DNA of 41,352 bases, taken from PHAA01 sp040217755 (GTDB lineage Bacteria; Bacillota; Syntrophomonadia; Syntrophomonadales; Syntrophomonadaceae). The notes beneath the pieces are model-generated. The model was not told the DNA's origin. It was given only the letters and a program-made list of their open reading frames with translations, and did not search any database. Positions 16,178 to 23,273 of the stretch are shown in pieces (position 1 is the stretch's first letter; each line of letters begins with the position of its first letter). The translations under genes and the position numbers were made by a program. The stretch lies in the NCBI GenBank assembly GCA_040217755.1, contig JBEHWJ010000011.1, positions 1-41,352 of the forward strand, in the 5' to 3' direction.

Positions 16178-16796
16178 TTAAAGCATATCATCATTAAGCC
16201 TATGTATGTTTTTGCTTTCATTTATCAACTGGATTTGATTAGGATTCAATATTCTACGGATGGGTCCATTCAGAGGTAAAATGCCATCACTAACGATTAG
16301 ACTGAATTGATCTCTTTCTTCTTGGGCAAGAGATTTGAGACCTTGCAACTTCAAATATTCTAAATCTTTGGCTTTATCTATCAACGAAGATCTATCGAAC
16401 TTAGCAATTAAAGGGATACTTTTTGAATCCATCGGGAGAACAGTGTATAGTACGATGGCCAATTCACGGTATATTGCTTGCACAAAGGTTCCTTATGAAG
16501 ATGGCCAATCTTTTCCGCAGTATCAGCAAGACAGTATATACTAATTAGGTCATTAACACCATTAAGAAATGCAAGTATAAAACCAAACATACATTGGTGG
16601 AGTATTTTGGAATCATTAATGATTTGTGATTTAACAAACAACAAGTACTGCGCCATGGATCCACGTATTAAGTGGTAACCGTCGTTTTTTACGGAAGGTC
16701 CTATACTAAAGCCATTTTTAAACATTTTAGTTGCATCCTGAATTTTGTTTTCATTGATATACTGCAAACCTTATAATAGTAATCTTCTGGTTTCAT
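16178..16796 (-). pseudogene. Frameshifted gene for a helical-repeat-like protein (two single-base losses)
   Basis: The gene starts at ATG 16,796, one base after the stop of the HIRAN gene, with AGAGGT upstream. The frame breaks twice. Near 16,769 AAGGTTTG should gain one base (AAGGGTTTG) to join MKPEDYYYKG to LQYINENKIQDATKMF. Near 16,485 CCTTTGTG should gain one T to join EKIGHLHKEP to VQAIYRELAIVLYTVL. With both repairs the 619 bases become 621, one open frame of 206 residues ending NIHRLNDDML. The N-terminus (YYKGLQYINENKIQDATKMF) looks like a tetratricopeptide helix pair; the rest is mostly helical and unrecognised. Both defects are in short homopolymers, so sequencing error and genuine decay are both possible. 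Confidence 0.65.
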
Positions 16797-16797
16797 G

Positions 16798-17565
16798 TTA
16801 CATACCTCTACTTTCGTTTAGCTTAAAGATTCCAATATTTATCCCGAAATTTAAATCACCCCCGCCCGTGACGCTCCGTATTTGGCATTTATATTTAATC
16901 CCCGCATCCATAGATGCAGATAATTGTTGAGCCAGATCTTTATTGATATAGCCTATCTGGTTTCCATTCGTTAATATGGCAATTGCATTTGGGTCAAAAG
17001 GATTCAATGGTTCTCTTCTCAATTCTAACATCTGACCATTTTGCAGGTGGTTTATTAAAGACTGTCTGCCATTAAAAGTAACGCCTGCAACTTTGGTGAA
17101 GATATGATCGTAAATTGATGGTTTTACTGATCGATGTTTGACAATTTCCTGTTGTATTTCATACGGAGGAAGCAGTTTATCCTGCCCAGGGTTAATACCA
17201 TGGATCCGTCGAAGCCTTGAACTTACAGCTCTAGTAATCAAATCTTGTTTTCCAATATTAAAAACGGGGTTTAATAATGCGTTATATGCTTTGTCTACAT
17301 CCCACAGTTCTTTGTCTTCAACTACTGCGTCATTTAAATCGTCGTCCCAGAAAAATATATTTTGAACTTCTACATCATAAGCCGAATTGCCGGGAACAGC
17401 ATTTAGTTTTTTAAGCGCCTCAATACGTGTTGCCATTGGTATACCTCTATCTTTAAGCGCCGCAATCAAGCTTTTAGCGATGCCGGCTTGGTCAATTTGT
17501 TTGACTGTACATTTCATTGGATGACTCGTTTGGGACCCATTAAACTCGTTTTTAAAATCATTCAA
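16798..17565 (-). CDS. HIRAN-domain protein with uncharacterised N-terminal region
   Basis: A 255-residue protein whose C-terminal part (about 160-250) is a HIRAN domain: KVAGVTFNGRQ, LELRREPLNPFDPNAIAIL, QIGYINKDLAQQL and a closing strand GGGDLNFGINIGIF. HIRAN domains bind DNA 3' ends or stalled-fork structures in helicases such as HLTF and occur alone or fused in bacterial defence-like loci. The first 150 residues (KSLIAALKDRGIPMATRIEALKKL ... NIFFWDDDLND) are not recognised; residues 30-55 look like helical repeats. The start is a TTG at 17,565 with AAGGGTGATAGTA upstream. It is flanked by the zinc-ribbon gene upstream (100-base gap) and the frameshifted gene one base downstream. Strongly AT-rich codon use. 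Confidence 0.75.
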   Translation of the reverse strand: MNDFKNEFNGSQTSHPMKCTVKQIDQAGIAKSLIAALKDRGIPMATRIEALKKLNAVPGNSAYDVEVQNIFFWDDDLNDAVVEDKELWDVDKAYNALLNPVFNIGKQDLITRAVSSRLRRIHGINPGQDKLLPPYEIQQEIVKHRSVKPSIYDHIFTKVAGVTFNGRQSLINHLQNGQMLELRREPLNPFDPNAIAILTNGNQIGYINKDLAQQLSASMDAGIKYKCQIRSVTGGGDLNFGINIGIFKLNESRGM

Positions 17566-17667
17566 ATACTATCACCCTTACCAAATCTTGGTCTGCCCAA
17601 ATATCCCGCTCCTATTTTTGCGGACGCCAGGAATAAAACACCTTGCCGAATTCTGGATTCCAGGGCA

Positions 17668-18043
17668 CTAAGTCACCACGCTAGCACGAGCGCGTGTGCT
17701 AACTCCAATCTCAGTTTGGTCAGTCTCGTCTCCTATAATATCAATGGTGTTCCTACACCATGGATAGTTGGTACATCCATAGAACGGCCCATATCTGCTA
17801 TCTGCCAAGCCTTCGAACCATATATCCCCCACATAGGCTGCAAACCACATAATTGTTCAGTAGCTCAATCTGTTTGGACGTGTTATCACAGAAGGGGTAA
17901 TTCACGCACCCCAAGAATTTGGAGTTATCTTGGGAATTCTCTCTGATTACCAAGTGGCCGGTTTGACACTTTGGGCAAGGTGGGTTGTCGGCTAATGATT
18001 TTTCCCCGGTAACAAATTTATATTTAATGTTCTGTTTAACCAT
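17668..18043 (-). pseudogene. Frameshifted topoisomerase-type zinc-ribbon protein
   Basis: Encodes two C4 zinc ribbons of the kind found at the C-terminus of topoisomerase I. The first is complete: CPKCQTGHLVIRENS then FLGCVNYPFC (first cysteines at residues 23 and 26). The second is split: VCSLCGGYMVRRL is in one frame, which stops at 17,798. RYGPFYGCTNYPWCRNT continues in another frame that is open from 17,850 to 17,668. One extra base near 17,800-17,825 (GTTCGAAGGCTTGG) explains it; removing one base leaves a continuous frame of about 124 residues. The ATG at 18,043 follows AAGGTTGAG; a TTG at 18,064 is an alternative. The lipoprotein gene ends 30 bases upstream. Confidence 0.65.
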
Positions 18044-18073
18044 AGGCGACTCAACCTTGACCAAAGGACGAAT

Positions 18074-18583
18074 TTATCGATTTATTTTCCATTCTGCAGC
18101 TTTAGCATAAGTCTCCACATCTTGAGACATCTTTTCAACTTTTGATGCTTGGAGTACCGCGTTGGTCATTGGCTCAGAACTGTTTGGCGTAAATTTCGTC
18201 ATATCCACAGTATATTGAAATACCCTCAGTTCTCCGTGCATTACCCCAATGGTCACTGTGTTTGCGCCTTTGATATCTTCTTGTTGTAAAAACCTATATG
18301 ATTGGTTGATTACGTGCTGGGTAGCAAGAGCCTGGGTCAATTCATCGCTCATAAAAACTGCAGCCGTAATATGTTTTGTAATACTTCTAGCATCAGTTAT
18401 ATCAACTTTACTGGCGTATTGAAATACTTTGGTGTCAATTTGGGGTTCTGCCTTTGAAACATCACTCTGTACACCTGTAGGTTTTGATTCCTGCTTATTA
18501 ACGGCATCTTTATTTAAGGAACACCCAGACACAAACATAGCCAAAACCATCATGACCACCAGTGGTAATACTCTGAATTTCAC
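18074..18583 (-). CDS. Lipoprotein of unknown function
   Basis: A 169-residue exported lipoprotein. The signal peptide has a basic N-terminus and hydrophobic core ending in the lipobox FVSGCS, with Cys21 as the lipidated residue. A low-complexity linker (DAVNKQESKPTGVQSD) follows. The mature part contains SKVDITDARSITKHITAAVF and ends VETYAKAAEWKINR; I do not recognise a family. The start is a GTG at 18,583 preceded by GAAGGAGGGACTGAA, an excellent ribosome binding site. It lies 39 bases downstream of the nuclease-domain gene and ahead of the zinc-ribbon gene, all on the minus strand, so the island genes look co-transcribed. Confidence 0.8.
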   Translation of the reverse strand: MKFRVLPLVVMMVLAMFVSGCSLNKDAVNKQESKPTGVQSDVSKAEPQIDTKVFQYASKVDITDARSITKHITAAVFMSDELTQALATQHVINQSYRFLQQEDIKGANTVTIGVMHGELRVFQYTVDMTKFTPNSSEPMTNAVLQASKVEKMSQDVETYAKAAEWKINR

Positions 18584-18622
18584 TTCAGTCCCTCCTTCGT
18601 CGTGTTCATCTTACTAACCAAA

Positions 18623-19753
18623 CTAACCCCTTACTATATCTTTGAAACATGCAACTATGAGATTTGATAACGCTTGAATATCACTAACATCGTTGATAAA
18701 TACCCTGCTGATTCCTATACTCTTGGGAGCGTCTTCTAAATCATAGCCTGAGACTATGTTCTGAAGTTGTGATAAAGGTAAATTGGTAGTAATACTCTTT
18801 TTTGTTGCAGATAGATTTAGTCTCACAATCCAATTCGAAGGATTCCTCGTAAATACGCTGAAGTAGTTTGTTGTGTCCTTGTAGTTAACTGTAGAAATAT
18901 CTAAGCCAGCCTTAGAAAGAATACCTGTTATTAATTCAAATGCCTGCATTTCATCTTCTGTGGTATTAATCTCTGCTTTCTTGCTCGGGCTATCTTCATT
19001 ATCTTTGGCAATTGTCTGATTTTCCTCTATAGTCTGCTCTACATTCGGTTCTTGGGAGGATAAGCTTTGACTAACCATCTTTAAAAGAGCCTGCGAAATG
19101 GACTTTTTAACTATGGGACGGAACTTGTCAAGAACATTGGCTGTTATACGAGTGTCGCTGAAATCTTTAATAAGATACCGTATAAAGTCATCTGGAGGAT
19201 TTTTAAATATCTCTTCCAACTTTTGGTTGAGGTTTGAAGTATAAATTAATTCCTCGGCAATTGTGACTGCTCCTTGTGAATCAAAATTATCCTTCTTAAA
19301 CCTTGCCAAAGTCTCAATGTCTGTGTCTGATAGAGCAGTGATATTTACCTGAAGAAAGGGAGATTCATCCATGATATTAGAGGTATTTAAGTCCGTGAAG
19401 AATTTGTACTCAATACCGTTAGTTATAATTCCAACTTTAACCTCAGGAGTAGCATTAAAATACCTAGAGAGTTGAGCATCATGGTTTTCTAGTTTTTCAC
19501 TAACTGTCTTTGCTTCAATGAAGATAATAGGCTTGCCTTCCTTAAATATTGCATAATCAACCTTTTCCCCTTTCTTTTTGCCAAAGTCAGAATCATATTC
19601 TGGTCTAACCTCTAAGGGGTTAAAAACATCAAACCCTAGGGTTTGTAAAAAAGGAATAATTAATGATTGTTTTGCCATTTCTTCGTTTGCTATATGGTCT
19701 TTTCTTTCCGTGATTTGGACTGATAACTTTTGCATGTCTTCTTTGAATCCCAT
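18623..19753 (-). CDS. Restriction-type nuclease-domain protein (type I HsdR N-terminal-like)
   Basis: A 376-residue protein whose N-terminal half resembles the PD-(D/E)XK nuclease domain of type I restriction R subunits. Residues 25-50 are the leading helix (NEEMAKQSLIIPFLQTLGFD). EYDSDFGKKKGEKVDYAIF supplies Asp66 and IIFIEAKTVSE supplies Glu80 and Lys82, forming the D...ExK active site. There is no helicase domain, so it is not a complete restriction subunit. A disordered acidic linker (about 235-270) precedes a C-terminal domain (about 272-376; AFELITGILSKAGLDIS ... IVACFKDIVRG) that often accompanies this nuclease type in phages and islands. GGGAGATGAATTTTA precedes the ATG. Likely the first gene of the island transcript. 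Confidence 0.82.
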   Translation of the reverse strand: MGFKEDMQKLSVQITERKDHIANEEMAKQSLIIPFLQTLGFDVFNPLEVRPEYDSDFGKKKGEKVDYAIFKEGKPIIFIEAKTVSEKLENHDAQLSRYFNATPEVKVGIITNGIEYKFFTDLNTSNIMDESPFLQVNITALSDTDIETLARFKKDNFDSQGAVTIAEELIYTSNLNQKLEEIFKNPPDDFIRYLIKDFSDTRITANVLDKFRPIVKKSISQALLKMVSQSLSSQEPNVEQTIEENQTIAKDNEDSPSKKAEINTTEDEMQAFELITGILSKAGLDISTVNYKDTTNYFSVFTRNPSNWIVRLNLSATKKSITTNLPLSQLQNIVSGYDLEDAPKSIGISRVFINDVSDIQALSNLIVACFKDIVRG

Positions 19754-19853
19754 TAAAATTCATCTCCCTAATCGAATTCCTAAGCTTATACTATTGTCTT
19801 CTACCAATTTCCAACCAATTCCTGCATTTTCTCCTTATCTTTCTATTAAGCAC

Positions 19854-19882
19854 AAAAAGAGCAGATATCAAAATCTGCTCTT
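19854..19882 (-). terminator. Rho-independent terminator after the XRE remnant
   Basis: AAGAGCAGAT (19,857-19,866) pairs perfectly with ATCTGCTCTT (19,873-19,882) around a 6-base loop. On the minus strand five T follow. It sits 31 bases beyond the stop codon of the regulator fragment. Confidence 0.75.
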
Positions 19883-19912
19883 CAAGATTTATTATTTATT
19901 TATCAATGGTTG

Positions 19913-20008
19913 CTATTTGCCGAACTTCTTAAAAGCCGAACTCATCCTAATTTCGAGTGCATCACATATCTTTTCTATATTAATCAAGGAACGATTTTCT
20001 CGTCCCTA
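19913..20008 (-). pseudogene. C-terminal remnant of an XRE-family regulator
   Basis: On the minus strand the frame reads RENRSLINIEKICDALEI followed by RMSSAFKKFGK and a TAG at 19,915. This is the end of a Cro/C1-type helix-turn-helix domain (the pattern N-PSL-x-IEKIC-AL). A stop codon directly precedes it and no helix-turn-helix region is found upstream, so only the last quarter of the domain survives. Its own terminator follows. Confidence 0.55.
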
Positions 20009-20125
20009 AGATTTACCCAACCCTTTTCTGAATAGAAGCATTTTTCTCTTTACCGAAAGGTTGGTTCCATATTTTAGGCCAGGTTTTTCCTCAATAGGAT
20101 ACTGATCGAAAAAGCTATATCAATT

Positions 20126-20262
20126 TTAATATCTGGGTAACTTTATCTGTTCCGCATAGTATTCCACAACACCGATCTCTTTCATTCGATCATTCATAGA
20201 TCGCCAACGTTCCCTTAATCGTCCCTCAAACTGTCTCTCGCAGGGATATTCGTCACATTCTT
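20126..20262 (-). pseudogene. C-terminal remnant of a DUF3795-type protein
   Basis: A minus-strand frame reads ECDEYPCERQFEGRLRERWR then SMNDRMKEIGVVEYYAEQIK and LPRY before a TAA at 20,128. The C-x3-PCE cysteine motif resembles the C-terminal part of DUF3795 proteins. A stop codon stands just before the cysteine, and no N-terminal cysteine motif is found in any upstream frame. I read this as a truncated gene fragment. Confidence 0.45.
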
Positions 20263-20285
20263 AAGTTTGTAACTCCCGCTGGAAT

Positions 20286-20311
20286 GTTTCCCGTCACCCC
20301 CGGCTCCACCA
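20286..20311 (+). other. Possible tRNA/tmRNA 3'-end remnant (attachment-site scar)
   Basis: The segment starts TTTCCCGTCACCCC and ends CGGCTCCACCA. It resembles a T-arm 3' half, acceptor strand and CCA end. The rest of an RNA gene (5' acceptor strand, anticodon arm, proper TTCRA loop) is absent. It lies exactly where AT-rich island sequence gives way to GC-rich sequence, which would fit integration into an RNA gene. No second copy is seen in the window. Confidence 0.25.
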
Positions 20312-20483
20312 GCCGACGCCTGGCGCCAAGCCATGATAATCCATCCCTCTTCTCAGTCGTCGTTCATGTATGGACATATTAATTCTAACCTCAAAACCTG
20401 GGATATGGGTACTTTTGTCTGATCTGCAGCCCGTATCCGGCCGGTTGGGGATAAATATAAGCCCCAAACGCCTAAATAAGTAC

Positions 20484-20568
20484 TATAATTACGTACAATA
20501 CCATCATGGGGGATGAGTACTGCGGCCCGCGCCGGGATAAATCAGGTCGGGGCAATCGGGCCGCGTAC
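20484..20568 (+). promoter_or_regulatory. ktrA promoter -10 box and structured leader
   Basis: TATAAT at 20,484-20,489 lacks a good -35 box. The predicted leader then contains a long hairpin: GTAC, a bulged T, and GCGGCCCG (20,517-20,529) pair with CGGGCCGC and GTAC (20,557-20,568), enclosing a 27-base loop. It ends 22 bases before the coding start. I do not recognise a known riboswitch consensus, including the c-di-AMP (ydaO) type that often precedes ktr genes. Confidence 0.45.
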
Positions 20569-20590
20569 CCAAGCCTGGTAAGGATAGGGG

Positions 20591-21256
20591 GTGACAGGAT
20601 TGAAACCTAAACAGTTTGCCGTATTGGGCATAGGCAGATTCGGCGAGAACCTTATCAAAGAGTTGGTCCGTATGAACTACGAAGTGTTGGCGGTCGATCT
20701 GGATGCAGATCTGGTCGAGGACGCGATCGAGTATTCCACCCATGCGGTACAGGCGGATACGATGGACGAGCAGGTTCTAAAAGCTCTCGGCATCAAGAAC
20801 TTCGATGCCGTTATCGTAGCCATCGGGGAAAATATCCAGTCCAATATCCTGACCACCATCCTCCTGAAAGAACTTGGCGTAAATAAAGTGGTAGCCAAGG
20901 CCAAGAACGCCATGCATGGCAAGGTATTGGAGAAGATAGGCGCCGACGTGGTCATATATCCGGAGCGGGACATGGCCATCAAATTGGCCCGTTCCCTGGC
21001 GTCCCAGAACTTCCTGGAGCAGATCACCCTGTCTACCGACTACAGCATCATCGAAATAACCACCCCTAATAGTTTTGTCAACAAAAACCTTGTTCAGATC
21101 GGGGTGCGCGCCAAAATGAAGGTGACTGTACTGGCCATCCGGCGTGGTGACGAGATAATCGTAGTCCCGGGGCCCGACCAGGATATCATTGCCGGGGATG
21201 TTCTGGTCGTACTGGGACATAACCAGGATCTGGACGCCTTGTCGGATATAGATTGA
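20591..21256 (+). CDS. ktrA: KtrA/TrkA-type potassium channel regulatory (RCK) protein
   Basis: Cytoplasmic gating subunit of a Ktr potassium uptake system, 221 residues. The N-terminal RCK/TrkA_N Rossmann domain (about 1-135) begins KQFAVLGIGRFGENLIKELV, containing the GxGxxG nucleotide loop, and has an acidic end of the second strand (VDLD). The C-terminal TrkA_C domain (about 140-221) contains IGVRAKMKVTVLAIRRGDEI and closes with DVLVVLGHNQDLDAL. In the family the first domain binds ATP/ADP or NAD(H) and the second often binds c-di-AMP. The start is GTG 20,591 after AAGGATAGGGG; a TTG nine bases later is an alternative. ktrB follows after 15 bases. Confidence 0.92.
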   Translation: MTGLKPKQFAVLGIGRFGENLIKELVRMNYEVLAVDLDADLVEDAIEYSTHAVQADTMDEQVLKALGIKNFDAVIVAIGENIQSNILTTILLKELGVNKVVAKAKNAMHGKVLEKIGADVVIYPERDMAIKLARSLASQNFLEQITLSTDYSIIEITTPNSFVNKNLVQIGVRAKMKVTVLAIRRGDEIIVVPGPDQDIIAGDVLVVLGHNQDLDALSDID

Positions 21257-21271
21257 TCGGTAAAGGATGGT

Positions 21272-22594
21272 GTGATTGCCATAACCCGGATGAGTCCTTC
21301 ACGATTACTGGTGGTAAGCTTTGCCGCCCTGATCCTTACCGGGGCCCTGCTCTTATGCACACCCTGGGCGGTCCGGGATGGGCAGATCGATTTCCTGACC
21401 GCTCTTTTTACGGCCACTTCCGCTGCCTCCATAACCGGGCTGGTGGTCGTCGATACCGCCACCCACTGGACCACCTTCGGACATCTGGTAATAATGATAC
21501 TGATCCAGATCGGCGGTCTGGGCGTGATGGCCTTTGCCACCTTCTTCGCCCTTCTGTTCGGTTGGAAGATCCAGCTGCGGCAGCGGCTGGTGATGCAGCA
21601 GGCCGTAAATTATTCCACCCTGGGCGGGGTGGTGAATATCTTTCGCTACCTGCTGCTGATCACTTTCTCAATCGAAGCCGTCGCCGCCCTGATCCTGGCC
21701 GTGCACTGGATACCAACCTACGGGGCGGCCCGGGCGCTTTGGTTCGGTCTTTTCCATTCTGTCTCCGCTTTTAACAATGCCGGGTTTGACCTTTTCGGCA
21801 ACTTCCATAGTCTGATGGCCTTCACCACCGACGTTACCGTCAACCTCACCATCTCCACCCTGTTGATCGCAGGTGGTCTTGGTTTTATGGTCCTGTATGA
21901 ACTGGTGCGTTATCGCCAGGACCGCATCCTGTCGCTGCACTCCAAGGTGGTCCTCATCACCACCGCTGCCTTGATTTTCGGGGGTGCAGCCCTCATCTTC
22001 ATCACTGAATATCATCATGCCTTACAGGGCCTGCCCCTATGGGGCAAAGTCCTGGCGGCCTATTTCCAGACCGCTTCAGCCCGCACCGCCGGTTTTGTAA
22101 CCGTCGACCTCCATTCGTTCTTCCTCTCCTCCCACATGCTGATGATAATGTTGATGTTTGTAGGGGGCTCACCCGGCTCTACCGCCGGCGGCATCAAGAC
22201 CTCGACCTTCGCGTTGTTGTGGATAGCCATCATCAGCCGATTACAGGGCAAGCGGGACAGTGAGATCTTCGAGCGCCGCATACCCAGCAGCGATATGTTC
22301 ATGGCCTTGACCATTGTCCTCATGTACGTCATGACTCTGATGACGATGTCATTTCTATTCATCCTCACCCATCAACAGGACTTCCTGCCGGTTATGTTCG
22401 AGATGGTCTCCGCTCTGGGGACGGTCGGCTTGAGCCTGGGGCTGACACCTTCCCACACTCCCCTGGAACAACTCCTGGTGATAATCACCATGTTCCTGGG
22501 CCGGGTCGGTCCGCTTACGCTGGGATTCGCCCTGGCCTACAAACGTTCCCGGCCTCTTATCCGTTATCCCGAAGGCAAGATTATGATCGGCTAA
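21272..22594 (+). CDS. ktrB: KtrB/TrkH-type potassium uptake membrane protein
   Basis: The ion-translocating subunit, 440 residues, with about ten hydrophobic segments arranged as four M1-P-M2 repeats. The selectivity-filter-like loops are ASITGLVVVDTATHWT, SAFNNAGFDLFGN, GGSPGSTAGGIKTST and SALGTVGLSLGLTP, each with the conserved Gly. It is a TrkH/TrkG/KtrB family member and assembles with the RCK ring encoded immediately upstream. The GTG at 21,272 follows AAAGGATG; an internal ATG six codons later is possible. No terminator is clear after it. Confidence 0.93.
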   Translation: MIAITRMSPSRLLVVSFAALILTGALLLCTPWAVRDGQIDFLTALFTATSAASITGLVVVDTATHWTTFGHLVIMILIQIGGLGVMAFATFFALLFGWKIQLRQRLVMQQAVNYSTLGGVVNIFRYLLLITFSIEAVAALILAVHWIPTYGAARALWFGLFHSVSAFNNAGFDLFGNFHSLMAFTTDVTVNLTISTLLIAGGLGFMVLYELVRYRQDRILSLHSKVVLITTAALIFGGAALIFITEYHHALQGLPLWGKVLAAYFQTASARTAGFVTVDLHSFFLSSHMLMIMLMFVGGSPGSTAGGIKTSTFALLWIAIISRLQGKRDSEIFERRIPSSDMFMALTIVLMYVMTLMTMSFLFILTHQQDFLPVMFEMVSALGTVGLSLGLTPSHTPLEQLLVIITMFLGRVGPLTLGFALAYKRSRPLIRYPEGKIMIG

Positions 22595-22640
22595 CCGCTC
22601 CCTCAGTCTGACCCCGGTTCCTCAATTTAATGGCTGGGCC

Positions 22641-22670
22641 GTATATTTTTTTGAGTTCTAGGTATTCTAT
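22641..22670 (+). promoter_or_regulatory. Possible sigma-E-like sporulation promoter for the coat protein pair
   Basis: GTATATT (22,641-22,647) and TATTCTAT (22,663-22,670) are 15 bases apart. They partly match the sigma-E pattern KMATATT and CATACANT. This is a weak match, considered only because the next two genes look like spore coat genes. Confidence 0.3.
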
Positions 22671-22707
22671 TAGGGACCAACATTAAACAATGGAAGGAGA
22701 TATTGAG

Positions 22708-22890
22708 GTGAACATAAGTCAGCTAGAACTGCAAAATCTCAGGCATCTCATCGGCGGGCACGCCACCGCTGAGAAGAAACTCCGTTTCTATGCCAGCCAG
22801 GCCAAAGACGCCCAGGTGCGCCAGATGTTCGAACAGTCGGCCCAATCCGCCGCCGACACCCGCAATAAATTAATGTCCTTTTTAGGATAG
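22708..22890 (+). CDS. Small CotF-operon-type spore protein
   Basis: A 60-residue, helical, glutamine- and alanine-rich protein starting VNISQLELQNLRHLIGGHAT from a GTG. AAGGAG stands 8 bases upstream; an ATG 18 bases earlier has no good ribosome binding site. It resembles the short companion of CotF-type coat proteins found in many Clostridia (the HLIGGHATAEKKLRFYA stretch). It is followed after 13 bases by the coat F-like gene. Function is presumed structural in the spore; this is inference from family and neighbour. Confidence 0.75.
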   Translation: MNISQLELQNLRHLIGGHATAEKKLRFYASQAKDAQVRQMFEQSAQSAADTRNKLMSFLG

Positions 22891-22903
22891 AGGAGGGAAA
22901 TCG

Positions 22904-23158
22904 ATGCAGATTCAAGACAAGGAAATGGTCAATGACATTTTATCGATGATCAATTCCAGCCTGACCAATTATGCCAGCATAATCAGCCAGACTTCCAATC
23001 CCCAGTTGCGGCAGACCATCCAGCAGATCCGCAACGGCGATGAACAGTTCCAGTTCCAGCTCTATCAGATGGCCGAGCAAAAAGGCTTCTATAAAGCCGC
23101 TTCCCAGGCCCCCCAGTCGGATATCCAGAACATCAAAAACCAGGTCAGCCAAGCCTAA
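22904..23158 (+). CDS. CotF-like spore coat protein
   Basis: An 84-residue protein of the Coat F family: a helical bundle half with QIQDKEMVNDILSMINSSLT, NYASIISQTSNPQLRQ and EQFQFQLYQMAEQKGFYKAA. The QKGFY-x-A ending followed by a short tail is typical of clostridial coat F-like proteins. Its ribosome binding site is GAGGAGGGAAATCG. With the preceding small gene it forms a two-gene unit closed by a strong terminator. It supports an endospore-forming host. Confidence 0.85.
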   Translation: MQIQDKEMVNDILSMINSSLTNYASIISQTSNPQLRQTIQQIRNGDEQFQFQLYQMAEQKGFYKAASQAPQSDIQNIKNQVSQA

Positions 23159-23165
23159 ACCAGAC

Positions 23166-23211
23166 AAGCCAGGAAAGACATCCGCTTTCCTGGCTTTCAT
23201 TTCTTTATCCT
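23166..23211 (+). terminator. Rho-independent terminator after the coat protein genes
   Basis: AAGCCAGGAAAG (23,166-23,177) pairs perfectly over 12 bp with CTTTCCTGGCTT (23,185-23,196) around a 7-base loop. The T-rich tail TCATTTCTTTAT follows on the plus strand. Confidence 0.85.
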
Positions 23212-23273
23212 ATCTGCCGGCCCGCCCATGGTAGGGCCGGGGCCTTGCCCATCCTGGCTGCTTTGTGAAATAT

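Larger units (their letters stand above)
19754..20590. other. Gene-poor interval: island right border and ktrA leader
   Basis: This 837-base interval contains no intact gene. From left to right it holds a minus-strand terminator (19,854-19,882), the C-terminal fragment of an XRE regulator, the C-terminal fragment of a DUF3795 protein, a short tRNA/tmRNA-3'-like segment (20,286-20,311) where GC-rich sequence resumes, and the promoter and structured leader of ktrA. Confidence 0.6.

Noticed and set aside
20314..20590. A c-di-AMP (ydaO-type) riboswitch before ktrA.
   Set aside because: Expected from the gene function, but the conserved sequence blocks of that riboswitch could not be found. Only an unassigned hairpin is supported.
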